Positions 34,940 through 43,767 of a DNA stretch of 64,000 nucleotides are shown here, piece after piece. Position 1 is the stretch's first letter, and every line of letters starts with the position of its first letter. Source of the stretch: Embleya sp045207655 (GTDB taxonomy: Bacteria; Actinomycetota; Actinomycetes; Streptomycetales; Streptomycetaceae); assembly GCF_045207655.1 (NCBI RefSeq), contig NZ_CP108784.1, positions 6,696,001 to 6,760,000 on the forward strand. The letters run 5' to 3'. Under the pieces are notes generated by a model that saw only the letters and a program-made list of their open reading frames with translations, had not been told where the DNA came from and did no database searches. The translations under genes were made by a program, and so were the position numbers.

Positions 34940-35662
34940 TCAGGTCGGGAGGACGAAGCGGTAGCCGGTTGCCAGTAGGCGGGGGAGCCATAGGCTCAGG
35001 GCGGCCACCGTTTGGGAGCGGTCGCCGCCCGCGTCGTGGTTGACGATGATCGAGCCGGTTGTGGTGTCGGCCAGGATTCGGCGGACGATCTCGCTCGTGC
35101 CGGGCTGTTCCCAGTCGCGGGGATCGACGGACCAGCCGAGGGGGCGCAGGCCGTTGGCGCGCAGCGCGCCCATGACCTCGGCCGACCAGCCGCCGTACGG
35201 GGCGCGGAACCACTCGATCCGAAGTCCCGGCAGGACTCGATCGATTGTGGTCAGATTGCGCTCCACTTCCTCCATCACGCCGTCCGGTTGCAGGTGCCGG
35301 AGGTCGGCGTGGGACCACGAGTGGCCGGCGATCGCGTGGCCGCCGTCGTGGATCGCGCGGAGCAGTTCGGGGTGTCGTTCGACCTCCGAGCCCACGACGC
35401 AGAACGTCGCGGGGACCCGATATTTCTGCAGTACCCGCAGTACCTGCGGCGTGTACTCGGGATGCGGTCCGTCGTCGAAGGTCACCGCGATGCGTCTGGG
35501 TCCGGCGTCGACGAATCGGACCGGTTCCGAGACGAAGGCGGGGCGTGGGGAGGGTTGTCCGTCGGTGGCGACGGCGGACGGTGCGGCGACGGTGAGAAGA
35601 CCGAGAGTGGCGGCGGCGCCCATCAGCAACGTACGGCGCGACGTGGCGGAAGTGGTGTCCAT
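34940..35662 (-). CDS. Secreted polysaccharide deacetylase (NodB fold)
   Basis: A 240-residue exported hydrolase. An apparent Tat signal (SRRTLLMGAAATLGLLTVAA, cut after AVA) leads to the NodB domain: motif 1 AVTFDDGPHP (catalytic and metal Asp), motif 2 HSWSHADL (metal His pair), motif 3 RAPYGGW, motif 4 DPRDWEQPG, motif 5 IIVNHDAG. It would remove acetyl groups from peptidoglycan, chitin or another cell-wall glycan outside the membrane. ATG 35662 is chosen because it places the twin-Arg signal correctly; ATG 35680 is possible. Confidence 0.9.
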   Translation of the reverse strand: MDTTSATSRRTLLMGAAATLGLLTVAAPSAVATDGQPSPRPAFVSEPVRFVDAGPRRIAVTFDDGPHPEYTPQVLRVLQKYRVPATFCVVGSEVERHPELLRAIHDGGHAIAGHSWSHADLRHLQPDGVMEEVERNLTTIDRVLPGLRIEWFRAPYGGWSAEVMGALRANGLRPLGWSVDPRDWEQPGTSEIVRRILADTTTGSIIVNHDAGGDRSQTVAALSLWLPRLLATGYRFVLPT

Positions 35663-35984
35663 GCCGAGTGTCTTGCACATGTCCGAGACCGCGTTCACGA
35701 GGACACGCACGACGCGACGGGAGTTCACCGGATCGGCGGATCGGTGGTCGGCGGATCGTCGCCCCGCGCGCCGGAGTTCCGAATTCGAGCCCCGGGACTC
35801 GAGCACGGTGCGGCGGGCCGAACGCGACTGAACCCGACCGCCTCGAACAAATCCGGTCTCGGCCGCCGGGCCGCCGATTCCTCCCGGGCCGTACCCGACG
35901 CCCCGCCCTCATCCCCGCGGCCGACCGGAAGGCAGGTCCGTACGCCGAGGTGTCGACACCGCGCCCGATGCCAGAATTCCGCAC
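35663..35984. other. Divergent promoter region
   Basis: About 320 bases between the deacetylase and membrane-protein starts. No convincing ORF, repeat or RNA gene is seen; it presumably holds both promoters, but I cannot place -35/-10 elements with confidence. Confidence 0.4.
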
Positions 35985-36566
35985 ATGATCACACCTCCGG
36001 GGACCGGCGCCACCAGCACACCCGCACCTGCCCCCGTACCCGGCTCCGCCGTCGCCGTGCCACCCGCCCCGCGCTGGGCGGTCGTGGCCGCGCACGTTGC
36101 GGCGCTGACCCCGTTGCCCTCCGCGATCTGGCGGTTCGCGCTCGTCTTCGGCAACCACGGTGGATACACCGAGCAGGGCTACGCGAACATGAACATGACC
36201 GGGTGGGGCGGGCCGTGGGTGGTCTTCCTCAGCCTGAGCACCGAACTGGCCGCCCTGCTCACCCTCGGACTGGTCCGGCCCTGGGGGGAACGCCCACCCC
36301 GCTGGGTCCCGTTCGTCGGCGGGCGGCGGATGAACCCGGTGCACGTGACGCGTGTCGCCTACACCGGCGTGGTGATCCTGGTCCTGCTGTGGACCCAGTT
36401 CCTGTTCTGGTGGGCCGTCCCGCACGACGACATGACCGATTCCGGAGGCGACCTGCTCGGCGTGCTGTACCAGCCGCTGGTGTGGTGGGCGCCGCTCCTG
36501 GCGGCGGTGACGTGGTCGTACCGCCGGCGCCACCTCGGTGAACCCGCCCGAGGTGGCGCCGAATAG
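35985..36566 (+). CDS. Integral membrane protein of unknown function
   Basis: A 193-residue protein with a Pro-rich cytoplasmic N-terminus and about four membrane segments (WAVVAAHVAALTPLPSAIW; WVVFLSLSTELAALLTLGL; VAYTGVVILVLLWTQFLFWW; LVWWAPLLAAVTWSY). Many Trp residues lie at membrane edges. The family was not recognised. The last codons form the right arm of a strong hairpin that also ends transcription. It converges on an MFS exporter gene. Confidence 0.7.
   Translation: MITPPGTGATSTPAPAPVPGSAVAVPPAPRWAVVAAHVAALTPLPSAIWRFALVFGNHGGYTEQGYANMNMTGWGGPWVVFLSLSTELAALLTLGLVRPWGERPPRWVPFVGGRRMNPVHVTRVAYTGVVILVLLWTQFLFWWAVPHDDMTDSGGDLLGVLYQPLVWWAPLLAAVTWSYRRRHLGEPARGGAE
36526..36560 (+). terminator. 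Terminator hairpin embedded in the 3' end of a CDS
   Basis: GGCGCCACCTCGG (36526-36538) and CCGAGGTGGCGCC (36548-36560) are perfect 13-base complements around a nine-base loop, all within the last codons of the membrane protein gene. With no T run it is probably bidirectional between the convergent genes. Confidence 0.6.
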
Positions 36567-36584
36567 GACCCGGACCCGGTCCTG

Positions 36585-38159
36585 CTACGTCAGGCCCGAG
36601 AGAGGATCCGGCCCCGCGTCCTTCCGGGCCGCGTGGTGGCGGGCGGTGGCCACGCCGACCACGATGCCCAGGAGGGCCGCCGCGCCCATCAGGCCCGCCT
36701 GGATCTCGAATGCCCGGCTGAATCCGTCCACCACGGCGTCCTGCTGCATGATGCCGGACTTCACCCGGTCCTTGGTGTGGTTGGTCGCGACCGTGACCAG
36801 GACCGCGATGCCGATCGCCGCGCCGATCTGCTGACACGTCGTCACCATCGCGGAGGCGACGCCGCCTTCGCCCTCGCCGGCTCCGCCGGTCGCGGTGTGG
36901 ATGATCGCGACGAACGCGACGCCCAGGCCCAGTCCGGTGATCACCAGCGCGGGCATCAGGTGACCGGTGTACGAACTGTGCGCGTCCAGGCGGCTCATCA
37001 GCCACATGCCGCCGGCGGCGACCGCCGGTCCCACGCTCACCGGAAGCAACGGGCCGCGGTTGGCGATCAGTTTGGTGGACACCGCCGCGCCGAGTCCCAT
37101 GCCGACGCTGAACGGCAGGAAGGACAGGCCGGTCTCCATCGGCGACCAGCCCTGGATGCGCTGCATGTACAGCGTGAGGAAGAAGAACATCGCGAACAGA
37201 CCGCCGGCCGCGACCAGGACCAGGACGTCCGCGAGCACCAGGTGCCGCATCCGCAACAGGGCTCGGGGCAGCAGCGGTTCGGCCGCGTAGCGTTGGCGTA
37301 CCGCGAAGCCGATCGCGAGGACGGCCGCGATGCCCAGTCCGAGTAGGGTCCGGGTCGAGCTCCACGGGTGGGTGTCGGTCTCGACCACGGTGTACACGAG
37401 CGTCAGCACGGCGGCGGTGCCGATCGCGGCGCCGGCGAAGTCCGGTACCCGGCGGGCCGCTTCCCGGTCGTCGGGGCCGATCACCTTGGGCAGCGCGAGC
37501 AGCGTGAGCGCGCCCACGGGCAGGTTGATCAGGAAGATCCAGCGCCAGTGGGTCCACTCGACGAGCGCACCGCCGAGCAACAGGCCGGTGGCCGCGCCGA
37601 GTCCGGTGAGTGCGGCCCAGGTGCCCAGCGCGCGGGCCCGCTCGGCCGGTTCCCGGAAGGTCGCCAGCAGGATGGCCAGTGCGGCGGGGGACAACAGCGC
37701 GCCGGCGATGCCCTGTGCGGCGCGGGCTCCGATCAGCACCGCGGAGTTCGGCGCGATGCCGCAGACCGCCGACGCCAGCACGAACATCACCAGGCTGATC
37801 CCGAACAGGCGCCGTCGGCCGAGCAGGTCGGCCAGACCGCCGCCGATCAGCAGGAAGCCGCCGAAGGTCAGGAAGTAGGCGTTGGTGACCCAGGACAGCG
37901 AGCTCTCGGTGAAGTCGAGATCGTCGCCGATGGTGGGCAGCGCGACGTTGACGATCGTGTCGTCGACGAGCAGCACGAACTGCGCGACGCACACGAGCAG
38001 CAGAACGAGCTTCGGATTCACCGGGCGGGCGGAGCGGGTCGAGTCGGGGTCCGCGGATCGCGAGCGCCCGGCGGCCCCGGCGGATGCGGCGGGTTCGGTG
38101 ACCGCGTCCGCATCGGCCCCGGCCGCGGACTCGGTGGCGGGTATCCCTGAGGAAGCCAT
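36585..38159 (-). CDS. MFS drug-exporter-like transporter (DHA2, 14 TM)
   Basis: A 524-residue proton-coupled exporter of the EmrB/QacA group. The first segments carry VLLVDDTIVNVALPTIGDDL (motif D1), then the loop LADLLGRRRLFGISL (motif A) and GARAAQGIAGALLSPAALA (motif C region). About 14 membrane helices are expected. The N-terminus is a 50-residue Ala/Ser-rich tail. It is divergent from a TetR regulator, with palindromic operators between, a classic efflux pair. The substrate is unknown. Confidence 0.9.
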   Translation of the reverse strand: MASSGIPATESAAGADADAVTEPAASAGAAGRSRSADPDSTRSARPVNPKLVLLLVCVAQFVLLVDDTIVNVALPTIGDDLDFTESSLSWVTNAYFLTFGGFLLIGGGLADLLGRRRLFGISLVMFVLASAVCGIAPNSAVLIGARAAQGIAGALLSPAALAILLATFREPAERARALGTWAALTGLGAATGLLLGGALVEWTHWRWIFLINLPVGALTLLALPKVIGPDDREAARRVPDFAGAAIGTAAVLTLVYTVVETDTHPWSSTRTLLGLGIAAVLAIGFAVRQRYAAEPLLPRALLRMRHLVLADVLVLVAAGGLFAMFFFLTLYMQRIQGWSPMETGLSFLPFSVGMGLGAAVSTKLIANRGPLLPVSVGPAVAAGGMWLMSRLDAHSSYTGHLMPALVITGLGLGVAFVAIIHTATGGAGEGEGGVASAMVTTCQQIGAAIGIAVLVTVATNHTKDRVKSGIMQQDAVVDGFSRAFEIQAGLMGAAALLGIVVGVATARHHAARKDAGPDPLSGLT

Positions 38160-38167
38160 CGCTTTTC

Positions 38168-38215
38168 CTACGTTCGTAGAAGTAAGTTCTATAGTTGTAG
38201 AGAATATTTCTACAA
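38168..38215. promoter_or_regulatory. TetR operators between exporter and regulator
   Basis: CTACG-TT-CGTAG (38168-38179) and TTGTAGA-N7-TCTACAA (38195-38215) are perfect inverted repeats sharing a GTAG half-site core, in an AT-rich gap of 82 bases. They suit binding of the adjacent TetR protein to control both genes. Confidence 0.65.
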
Positions 38216-38241
38216 GCGTCAAGCGCAGGGATAATGGACAC

Positions 38242-38937
38242 ATGCCCCACGTGAACGATCCCGCCGGCACGCCCGACGCCTCCGCCTCCTCCGCCACATC
38301 GGCCCCGGCGGTCCGGGCGGCCCCGGCCGGCGTACCCGCCACGCCCGATCCGCCCGCCGGCTCGGCGCGCGTCGACCGGCGCACGCTGATGCTGGACGCG
38401 TCGATTCGGGTGCTGGCCACACACGGGCTGCGCGGGCTCACCCATCGCGCGGTACAAGAGGAGGCGGGGCTGCCCAACGGCTCGGTCACGTACTACTTCA
38501 AGACCCGCGATCAGCTCATCCTGGCGGTGATCGAGCGGATGGCCGAGCGGGACAAGAGGTACGCCGGCGAGATCACGCACGAACTGATGCGGATGACGGC
38601 GGTCCGGCCGATCGAGATCGACTATCCGCAACTGGCCGTGAACATGCGTGAGTGGTGGGACGGCGAACGCAGCGTGCAGTTGGCCCGTCTGGAGCTGGAA
38701 CTCGCGGGCGCGCGCGAGCCGTTGATCCGCGAGGCGATGATCCGCTGTCAGGCCGAGTTTCGAGCCTTCGCGGAACTGATCGCGTTGTCGCTGGGCTCCA
38801 CCGACGCGCGCCTGGACGGGCACATCATGCTGGCGCTGCTCCAGGGGATGTTGTTCGACCACGTCACCCGCGACTGGGACGACCCACAGCTCCTGGAGGT
38901 CGGCCTGCGTCGGGTGATCGAGTCGGTACGGCACTGA
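38242..38937 (+). CDS. TetR-family regulator of the MFS exporter
   Basis: A 231-residue repressor. A 50-residue Ala/Pro-rich N-terminal tail precedes the TetR domain (about 52-100: RRTLMLDASIRVLATHGLRGL, then HRAVQEEAGLPNGSVTYYF). The ligand domain follows. The tail is unusual for TetR but starts at a plausible ATG. Divergent from the exporter with shared operators; release by the exported compound is the usual model. Confidence 0.85.
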   Translation: MPHVNDPAGTPDASASSATSAPAVRAAPAGVPATPDPPAGSARVDRRTLMLDASIRVLATHGLRGLTHRAVQEEAGLPNGSVTYYFKTRDQLILAVIERMAERDKRYAGEITHELMRMTAVRPIEIDYPQLAVNMREWWDGERSVQLARLELELAGAREPLIREAMIRCQAEFRAFAELIALSLGSTDARLDGHIMLALLQGMLFDHVTRDWDDPQLLEVGLRRVIESVRH

Positions 38938-38970
38938 AGCGACGCCGGGCGGCCCGCACGGAAACGGCGC

Positions 38971-38993
38971 CGGGCCGGCACCGAACCGGCCCG
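38971..38993 (+). terminator. Terminator hairpin after the tetR gene
   Basis: CGGGCCGG (38971-38978) pairs with CCGGCCCG (38986-38993) around a seven-base loop, 34 bases after the stop. Confidence 0.5.
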
Positions 38994-39069
38994 GGCTCGC
39001 CGACCCCACCCGATCGGCAGAGTCCGGCCCTCGGGAGAGGGCGGAGGGGGAGGCGAGCGCGCCGCTCGG

Positions 39070-39375
39070 TCAGCGCTTGTGTACCGGGGCGTCCGAGTCG
39101 TGGACCACGTTCGTGATCCGGCTGACCCCGTCCACCCGCTCGGACAGCGACGGCAGTACGCCCAGCGAAGGCCCGACCACCAGCGCCACGACCATCAGCG
39201 CGATCATCGCGGCGGCCTGCGTGGTGCGCCGGGTCCACCAGCGCACGCCCGACGGCCGGCCGGCCCGGGCCCGCCCGAGGGCGCCGCCGTGGGTCTCCCG
39301 GCCGAGTACGCCGTGGTGGTGCGCCTGCGCGGAAACCGCTCGACGAACAGACATCTGCTCCGACTCCCCATCCAT
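39070..39375 (-). CDS. Small single-pass membrane protein
   Basis: A 101-residue protein with a basic N-terminal half, one membrane segment (AAAMIALMVVALVVGPSLGVL, about 58-78) and a short C-terminal tail with the segment LSERVDGVSRITNVVHD. The N-terminus would be cytoplasmic by the positive-inside rule. No family was recognised. ATG 39375 has AAGGG upstream; an internal ATG seven codons later is an alternative start. Confidence 0.5.
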   Translation of the reverse strand: MDGESEQMSVRRAVSAQAHHHGVLGRETHGGALGRARAGRPSGVRWWTRRTTQAAAMIALMVVALVVGPSLGVLPSLSERVDGVSRITNVVHDSDAPVHKR

Positions 39376-39684
39376 GGCACGCCGCCCTTCGACGGTCGTG
39401 AGGTCGCACCGTCGATCCCCTGTCGTGCTGCCTCCACTGTGGTCCCTTTCGGCCGCGCCGTCACCGGACAATCCGGCCGGCTCACAGGGTTCTCACAGAG
39501 TTGTGACAGTTTGCCGACCGTGGCATGACCCAACCGACGCCGGACGACCGATTTCGCGGCTCCGCCGCGGCTCCCCCCGATGCCGCGACACCCGGAAGCC
39601 CCTACACGCAGTGGCCCCGGGAATCCCCGGCGCCGCGACACCGGGAATCCCCGACGCCGGGGCGGGGTGACACAAGTCGTCCGG
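39376..39684. other. Intergenic stretch with short direct repeats
   Basis: About 310 bases. Near 39580-39665, three imperfect copies of CGCGACACCGGGAATCCCC-like sequence occur. Open frames through it are Pro/Arg-rich and unconvincing. No promoter or RNA gene is identified. Confidence 0.45.
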
Positions 39685-40854
39685 TCAGTCGCCCAGTTCG
39701 ACCGGCAGCGTGCTCAGGCCGCGCACGCGGACCGAGGGCTGCCACGAGACCGGCGCGTGCCGTCGGGCCTTCGGGAAGCGGGTCAGGATGGTGCGGACCG
39801 CGAGTTCGGCCTCCAGGCGGGCCAGCGGTGCGCCGATGCAGTAGTGGATGCCCTGGCCGAAGCTCAGGTGGCGGGCCGGATCGGGGCGGTCCAACCGGAT
39901 GCGGTCCGGACGGGCGTAGCGGCGCGGGTCGCGGTTGGCCGAGGCGATGGACAGGAAGACGGTGTCCCCGGCCGGGATGGTGACGCCGTCGAGTTCGATG
40001 TCCTCCAGCGGGAAGCGGCGGATCGCGAGCAGCGCCGGCGACATGTGCCGGGCGACCTCCTCGACCAGGACCGGAACCGCCTCCGGGTCGGCGAGCAGCG
40101 CGTCGCGCAGCGCCTCGTCCTCGATCGTCGCGTGCAGGGCGCCGGCCATCAGGTTGGCCGAGTTCTCGTAGCCCGCGAAGAGCAGCAGGAAGGCCAGCGA
40201 GGTCAGTTCGTCCTCGCTCAGCCGATCCTCGGCGTCCCGCGCGGCGATCAGCGCGGACAACAGGTCGGGACCGGGCTCGGCGCGCTTGGCGGCGAGCAGC
40301 GCGACGAAGAACGCGTACATCTCGCGCACCGTCGCGCGGATGCCCTCACGGGTTGCGTCCGCACCCAGTACGGCATTGGTCCAGGTGCGGAAGTCGGACC
40401 GGGACTCGGTTGGCACGCCGAGCAGTTCGGAGATCACGCCGACCGCGAAGGGCGACGCGAAGTCCTTGACCAGGTCCACCCGTTCGCGGCCGGCGAGGTC
40501 GTCGGCCAGGGACTCGACGGTGCGTTCGAGCCGGGGGCGCAGGTCGGCGGTGTGGCGCGGGGTGAAGGCCTGGCCGGCGAGGCGGCGCAGTCGGGTGTGG
40601 TCGGGCGGGTCCATGTTGAGCAGGTTGGCGTCCAGCGCGGGCGGGAGTTCGAATCCCTGGTAACCGCCGGGCTTGGCATGCCCTTTGTGCAACGAGAACC
40701 TCGGGTCGCCCAGAGCCGCCTGGACATCCGCGTACCGCGTGACCAACCACGCGGGGCTGCCGTCCGGCGCGACGATCGTGTGCACGGGTCCGGCCTCGCG
40801 CATTCGAGCGAAGACGCCGTGCGGATCGTGGGCCATGGCGCGAGCGACATCCAC
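39685..40854 (-). CDS. Cytochrome P450
   Basis: A 389-residue soluble class I P450. The heme loop is HLSFGQGIHYCIGAPLARLE with the ligand Cys, the ANRDPRRYARPDR meander is present, and the I helix reads LLFAGYENSANL. In place of the usual AG-x-[D/E]-T acid-alcohol pair it has Asn after Glu, as seen in some P450s with substrate-assisted oxygen activation. Electron partners are not nearby. GTG 40854 gives a normal N-terminus, but the start is uncertain. It is co-directional with an alpha/beta hydrolase upstream. Confidence 0.9.
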   Translation of the reverse strand: MDVARAMAHDPHGVFARMREAGPVHTIVAPDGSPAWLVTRYADVQAALGDPRFSLHKGHAKPGGYQGFELPPALDANLLNMDPPDHTRLRRLAGQAFTPRHTADLRPRLERTVESLADDLAGRERVDLVKDFASPFAVGVISELLGVPTESRSDFRTWTNAVLGADATREGIRATVREMYAFFVALLAAKRAEPGPDLLSALIAARDAEDRLSEDELTSLAFLLLFAGYENSANLMAGALHATIEDEALRDALLADPEAVPVLVEEVARHMSPALLAIRRFPLEDIELDGVTIPAGDTVFLSIASANRDPRRYARPDRIRLDRPDPARHLSFGQGIHYCIGAPLARLEAELAVRTILTRFPKARRHAPVSWQPSVRVRGLSTLPVELGD

Positions 40855-41099
40855 CGAGAACCGCTTTCGATCGGCAACAACGAGCTTTGCCAACCTAGCG
40901 AGGCCCCACCTCGCCCGCCAATCTCCCCGGGCCCCGCGACAACCCGATCCGGAGGCGGCGTGGACGCCGCCGCGTGCCGTCACCGCCGTCGCGGCCGTCC
41001 TCGCATGCGCCGCCACCCTGCTCCCGGCTCGGGCCGCGCCGCCGCGCTGCGCACGGCGCCGATCCGGGGGAGCGATACGCGGACCCGAGGCGGGTGCGA

Positions 41100-42020
41100 T
41101 CAGCGGGACGCCGATTCGATGCTCTCCTTCCGGTCCCCGGCCCGAGCCTCCCCGTCCCAGGCCCGGGGCAGGAAGTCCGCGATCAGCGGGGCGATGTCCG
41201 GCAGCTTGTCCTCGAGGGCGAAGTGCCCGGTGTCCAGGATGTGCACCTCGGCGTCGGGGAGGTCGGCGAGGTAGGCGTGTGCGCCGGTCGCCGGGAAGAA
41301 GATGTCGTTGCGGCCCCAGAGGATCAGCGTCGCCGGACGGTGTTCGGCCAGCCAGGCCTGCCACGTCGGGTACAGCGCGACGTTGGTGTGGTAGTTCAGC
41401 GCCAGGTCGACCTGGGCCTCCTTGCGGCCCGGCTGGTCCAGGAAGTGCTGGTCCAGCGTCCAGCCGTCGGGCGCCACCAGGGTGGGGTCGGCGGTGCCGC
41501 CCTCGTACTGGCTCCGGGTCACCGGCAGCACCAGCAACTCGGCGGCCTTCTCCCGGGCGCCCTCCACCTCGGGGGTGAGCGCGATGAAGGCGCGGGCCAT
41601 CTCCGACAGCCCCTCGGCGTAGGCGTTCGCGTTCTGCACGATCAACCCGGCCACCGCCGCCGGCCGCCGCTGGGCCAGCCGCAACCCGACCGGACCGCCG
41701 AAGTCGAAGGTGTACAGCACGTACCGATCCAGCCCGAGCGCGTCCACGAAGCCCTCGACCACATCGGCCAGCCGCTCGAACGAGTAGGTGAAGCCCGCCG
41801 GCACCTCGGTGTGGCCGAAGCCGGGGTAGTCCGGCGCGATCAACCGGAAGTCGTTGCCCAGCACGTCCATCAGCCGTCGGAACTGGTGCGAGGCCGAGGG
41901 AAAGCCGTGCAGCAGAAGCAACGTGGGCGCACCCACCGGCCCGGTCTCCCGGTAGAACACCCGAACGCCGTCGACCTCCACGAAACGGTGCGCGATCTGC
42001 GGAACAGCGGTGATGCTCAT
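41100..42020 (-). CDS. Alpha/beta hydrolase, haloalkane dehalogenase/epoxide hydrolase-like
   Basis: A 306-residue hydrolase. The oxyanion segment LLLLHGFPSASHQFRRLM and the nucleophile elbow YTFDFGGPVGLRLA show an Asp nucleophile, as in haloalkane dehalogenases and soluble epoxide hydrolases rather than Ser esterases. The acid is in LILWGRNDIFFP and the base in DTGHFALED. It is divergent from the 3-hydroxyanthranilate operon across a gap with a long inverted repeat, so the two may be co-regulated. The substrate is unknown. Confidence 0.85.
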   Translation of the reverse strand: MSITAVPQIAHRFVEVDGVRVFYRETGPVGAPTLLLLHGFPSASHQFRRLMDVLGNDFRLIAPDYPGFGHTEVPAGFTYSFERLADVVEGFVDALGLDRYVLYTFDFGGPVGLRLAQRRPAAVAGLIVQNANAYAEGLSEMARAFIALTPEVEGAREKAAELLVLPVTRSQYEGGTADPTLVAPDGWTLDQHFLDQPGRKEAQVDLALNYHTNVALYPTWQAWLAEHRPATLILWGRNDIFFPATGAHAYLADLPDAEVHILDTGHFALEDKLPDIAPLIADFLPRAWDGEARAGDRKESIESASR

Positions 42021-42063
42021 GATCTCTACCTCCGGCGACGGCTTGATGTCGTAGTTCTATCGG

Positions 42064-42109
42064 TGATCGAACTAATGAGTCAAGCTCTCAATGAGCATTA
42101 GTTTGATCA
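42064..42109. promoter_or_regulatory. Long inverted-repeat operator, hydrolase/nba intergenic
   Basis: TGATCGAACTAATG (42064-42077) and CATTAGTTTGATCA (42096-42109) are complementary at 13 of 14 positions with an 18-base spacer that itself contains a repeated AATGAG. The region is AT-rich compared with its surroundings. It lies 44 bases upstream of the hydrolase start and 160 upstream of the dehydrogenase. No regulator gene is adjacent. Confidence 0.6.
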
Positions 42110-42269
42110 TGCGTTGAAGAAGAGTCGACCGAGCGGTCGCATCAGCGGGTCGATTGCCCCGAGTGGCATACCGAGATCGATATGCATCACGGTCCAAAGA
42201 GTATTGGACGGGCATGTCGTGGGCGGGGGAAGCTCGCTGCGTCGGGGCTTGCGGCGAAGGGATTGGGCG

Positions 42270-43733
42270 ATGGGACGGTCGATGGCCGGGAAGGGTGTGC
42301 TGCCCGCGCACTATCTGGCGGGAGAGTTCAGCCGGGCGGGCGGCGAGAGATTCCCGCTGGTGAACCCGGTGGACGGGGCCGTCGTGGGCGATGTTCCCGA
42401 GGCCGATCGGGCGATCGTCGACGCCGCCGTCGCCGCCGCGCGCAGCGCGCTCTCGCAGTGGGGGTCGGCGTCCGTCGAGCTGCGGGCCGAGGCGATGCGG
42501 CGGATCGCGGACGGCATCGAGGCGCGGTTCGAGGAGTTCGTGGCCGCCGAGGTCGCGGACACCGGCAAGCCGCGCGAGCTCGCCGCCACCGTGGACATCC
42601 CCCGGGCGATCGGCAACTTCCGCGCCTACGCCGACCTGCTGTACGGGCGGCCCGAGCGGGCCCACTCGACCGCCGTGCCCGGATGGAGCGGCGGCACCGG
42701 CCGGGCGCTCAACTACACCGTGCGCCGTCCGCTGGGCGTGGTCGCGATCATCTCGCCGTGGAACCTCCCGCTCCTGCTGCTGACCTGGAAGGTCGCGCCC
42801 GCGCTCGCGGCCGGGAACACCGTGGTGGCCAAGCCGTCCGAGGAGACGCCGTGCACCGCGACGCTGCTCGCCGAGGTGATCCACGAAGCCGGGCTGCCGG
42901 TCGGCGCGTTCAACCTGATCCACGGTCACGGCGCGGGTGCGGCGGGGGAGTTCCTCACCGAGCACGCGGGCGTCGACGCCATCGCGTTCACCGGCGAATC
43001 GGCCACCGGCAGCGCGATCATGCGCAAGGCCGCCGAGCACATCACCCCGGTGTCCTTCGAACTCGGCGGCAAGAACCCGGCGATCGTGTTCGCCGACGCG
43101 GACTTCGAGGAGGCGGTGGCGGGCACCGTACGCTCCTCCTTCACCCACTCCGGCCAGATTTGCCTGTGCACCGAGCGGGTCTACGTCGAGCGCTCGATCT
43201 TCGCCGCGTTCGTGGTCGAACTCGGCTCCCGAGCAAGGGCGTTGACCGACTACGGCCCGATGATCTCGGCGGCGCACCGGGACAAGGTGCTGTCCTACTA
43301 CCGGCTCGCCGTCGAGGAGGGGGCCACGGTCGTCGCGGGCGGCGGCGTACCGAGCTTCGGTGACGAGCGGGATCGGGGGTTCCACGTGGAACCGACGGTG
43401 CTGACCGGCCTGCCGCAGAGCTCGCGCACCGTACGGGAGGAGGTCTTCGGGCCGATCTGCCATGTGCTGCCGTTCGACACCGAGGACGAGGCGATTGCAC
43501 TCGCCAACGACAGCCCGTACGGCCTGGCCGCGACCGTCTGGACGCGTGACCTCTCCCGCGCGCACCGGGTCGCCCCGCGCGTCGAGGCCGGGATCGTGTG
43601 GGTCAACTGTTGGAATCTGCGGGACCTGCGCACCCCGTTCGGCGGGATCAAGGCATCCGGGATCGGCCGGGAGGGCGGCGAGTACTCGTTGGACTTCTTC
43701 TCCGAACCGGTGAACATCTGCATCAAGATCTGA
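42270..43733 (+). CDS. nbaE: 2-Aminomuconic 6-semialdehyde dehydrogenase
   Basis: A 487-residue NAD-dependent aldehyde dehydrogenase. NYTVRRPLGVVAIISPWNLP and VAKPSEETP form the cofactor site, ELGGKNP carries the general-base Glu, and HSGQICLCTERV the catalytic Cys. The sequence type matches 2-hydroxymuconic/2-aminomuconic semialdehyde dehydrogenases; the gene context decides for the amino substrate. It oxidises the decarboxylated ring-cleavage product to 2-aminomuconate. ATG 42270 has AAGGG upstream; ATG 42282 is an alternative. Confidence 0.9.
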   Translation: MGRSMAGKGVLPAHYLAGEFSRAGGERFPLVNPVDGAVVGDVPEADRAIVDAAVAAARSALSQWGSASVELRAEAMRRIADGIEARFEEFVAAEVADTGKPRELAATVDIPRAIGNFRAYADLLYGRPERAHSTAVPGWSGGTGRALNYTVRRPLGVVAIISPWNLPLLLLTWKVAPALAAGNTVVAKPSEETPCTATLLAEVIHEAGLPVGAFNLIHGHGAGAAGEFLTEHAGVDAIAFTGESATGSAIMRKAAEHITPVSFELGGKNPAIVFADADFEEAVAGTVRSSFTHSGQICLCTERVYVERSIFAAFVVELGSRARALTDYGPMISAAHRDKVLSYYRLAVEEGATVVAGGGVPSFGDERDRGFHVEPTVLTGLPQSSRTVREEVFGPICHVLPFDTEDEAIALANDSPYGLAATVWTRDLSRAHRVAPRVEAGIVWVNCWNLRDLRTPFGGIKASGIGREGGEYSLDFFSEPVNICIKI

Positions 43734-43767
43734 CCGAATCAGGATCCGACCGCCGCCGGGAACGAGA

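Noticed and set aside
34446..34978. Several short ORFs after the Fur-family gene
   Set aside because: Arg/Pro/Ala composition, no ribosome sites, no domain similarity.
36259..39009. 916-codon minus-strand frame
   Set aside because: It overlaps the MFS and TetR genes in another frame, with no recognisable domain.
39525..39983. Pro-rich plus-strand ORF
   Set aside because: Driven by short GC-rich direct repeats and extends antisense into the P450 gene.
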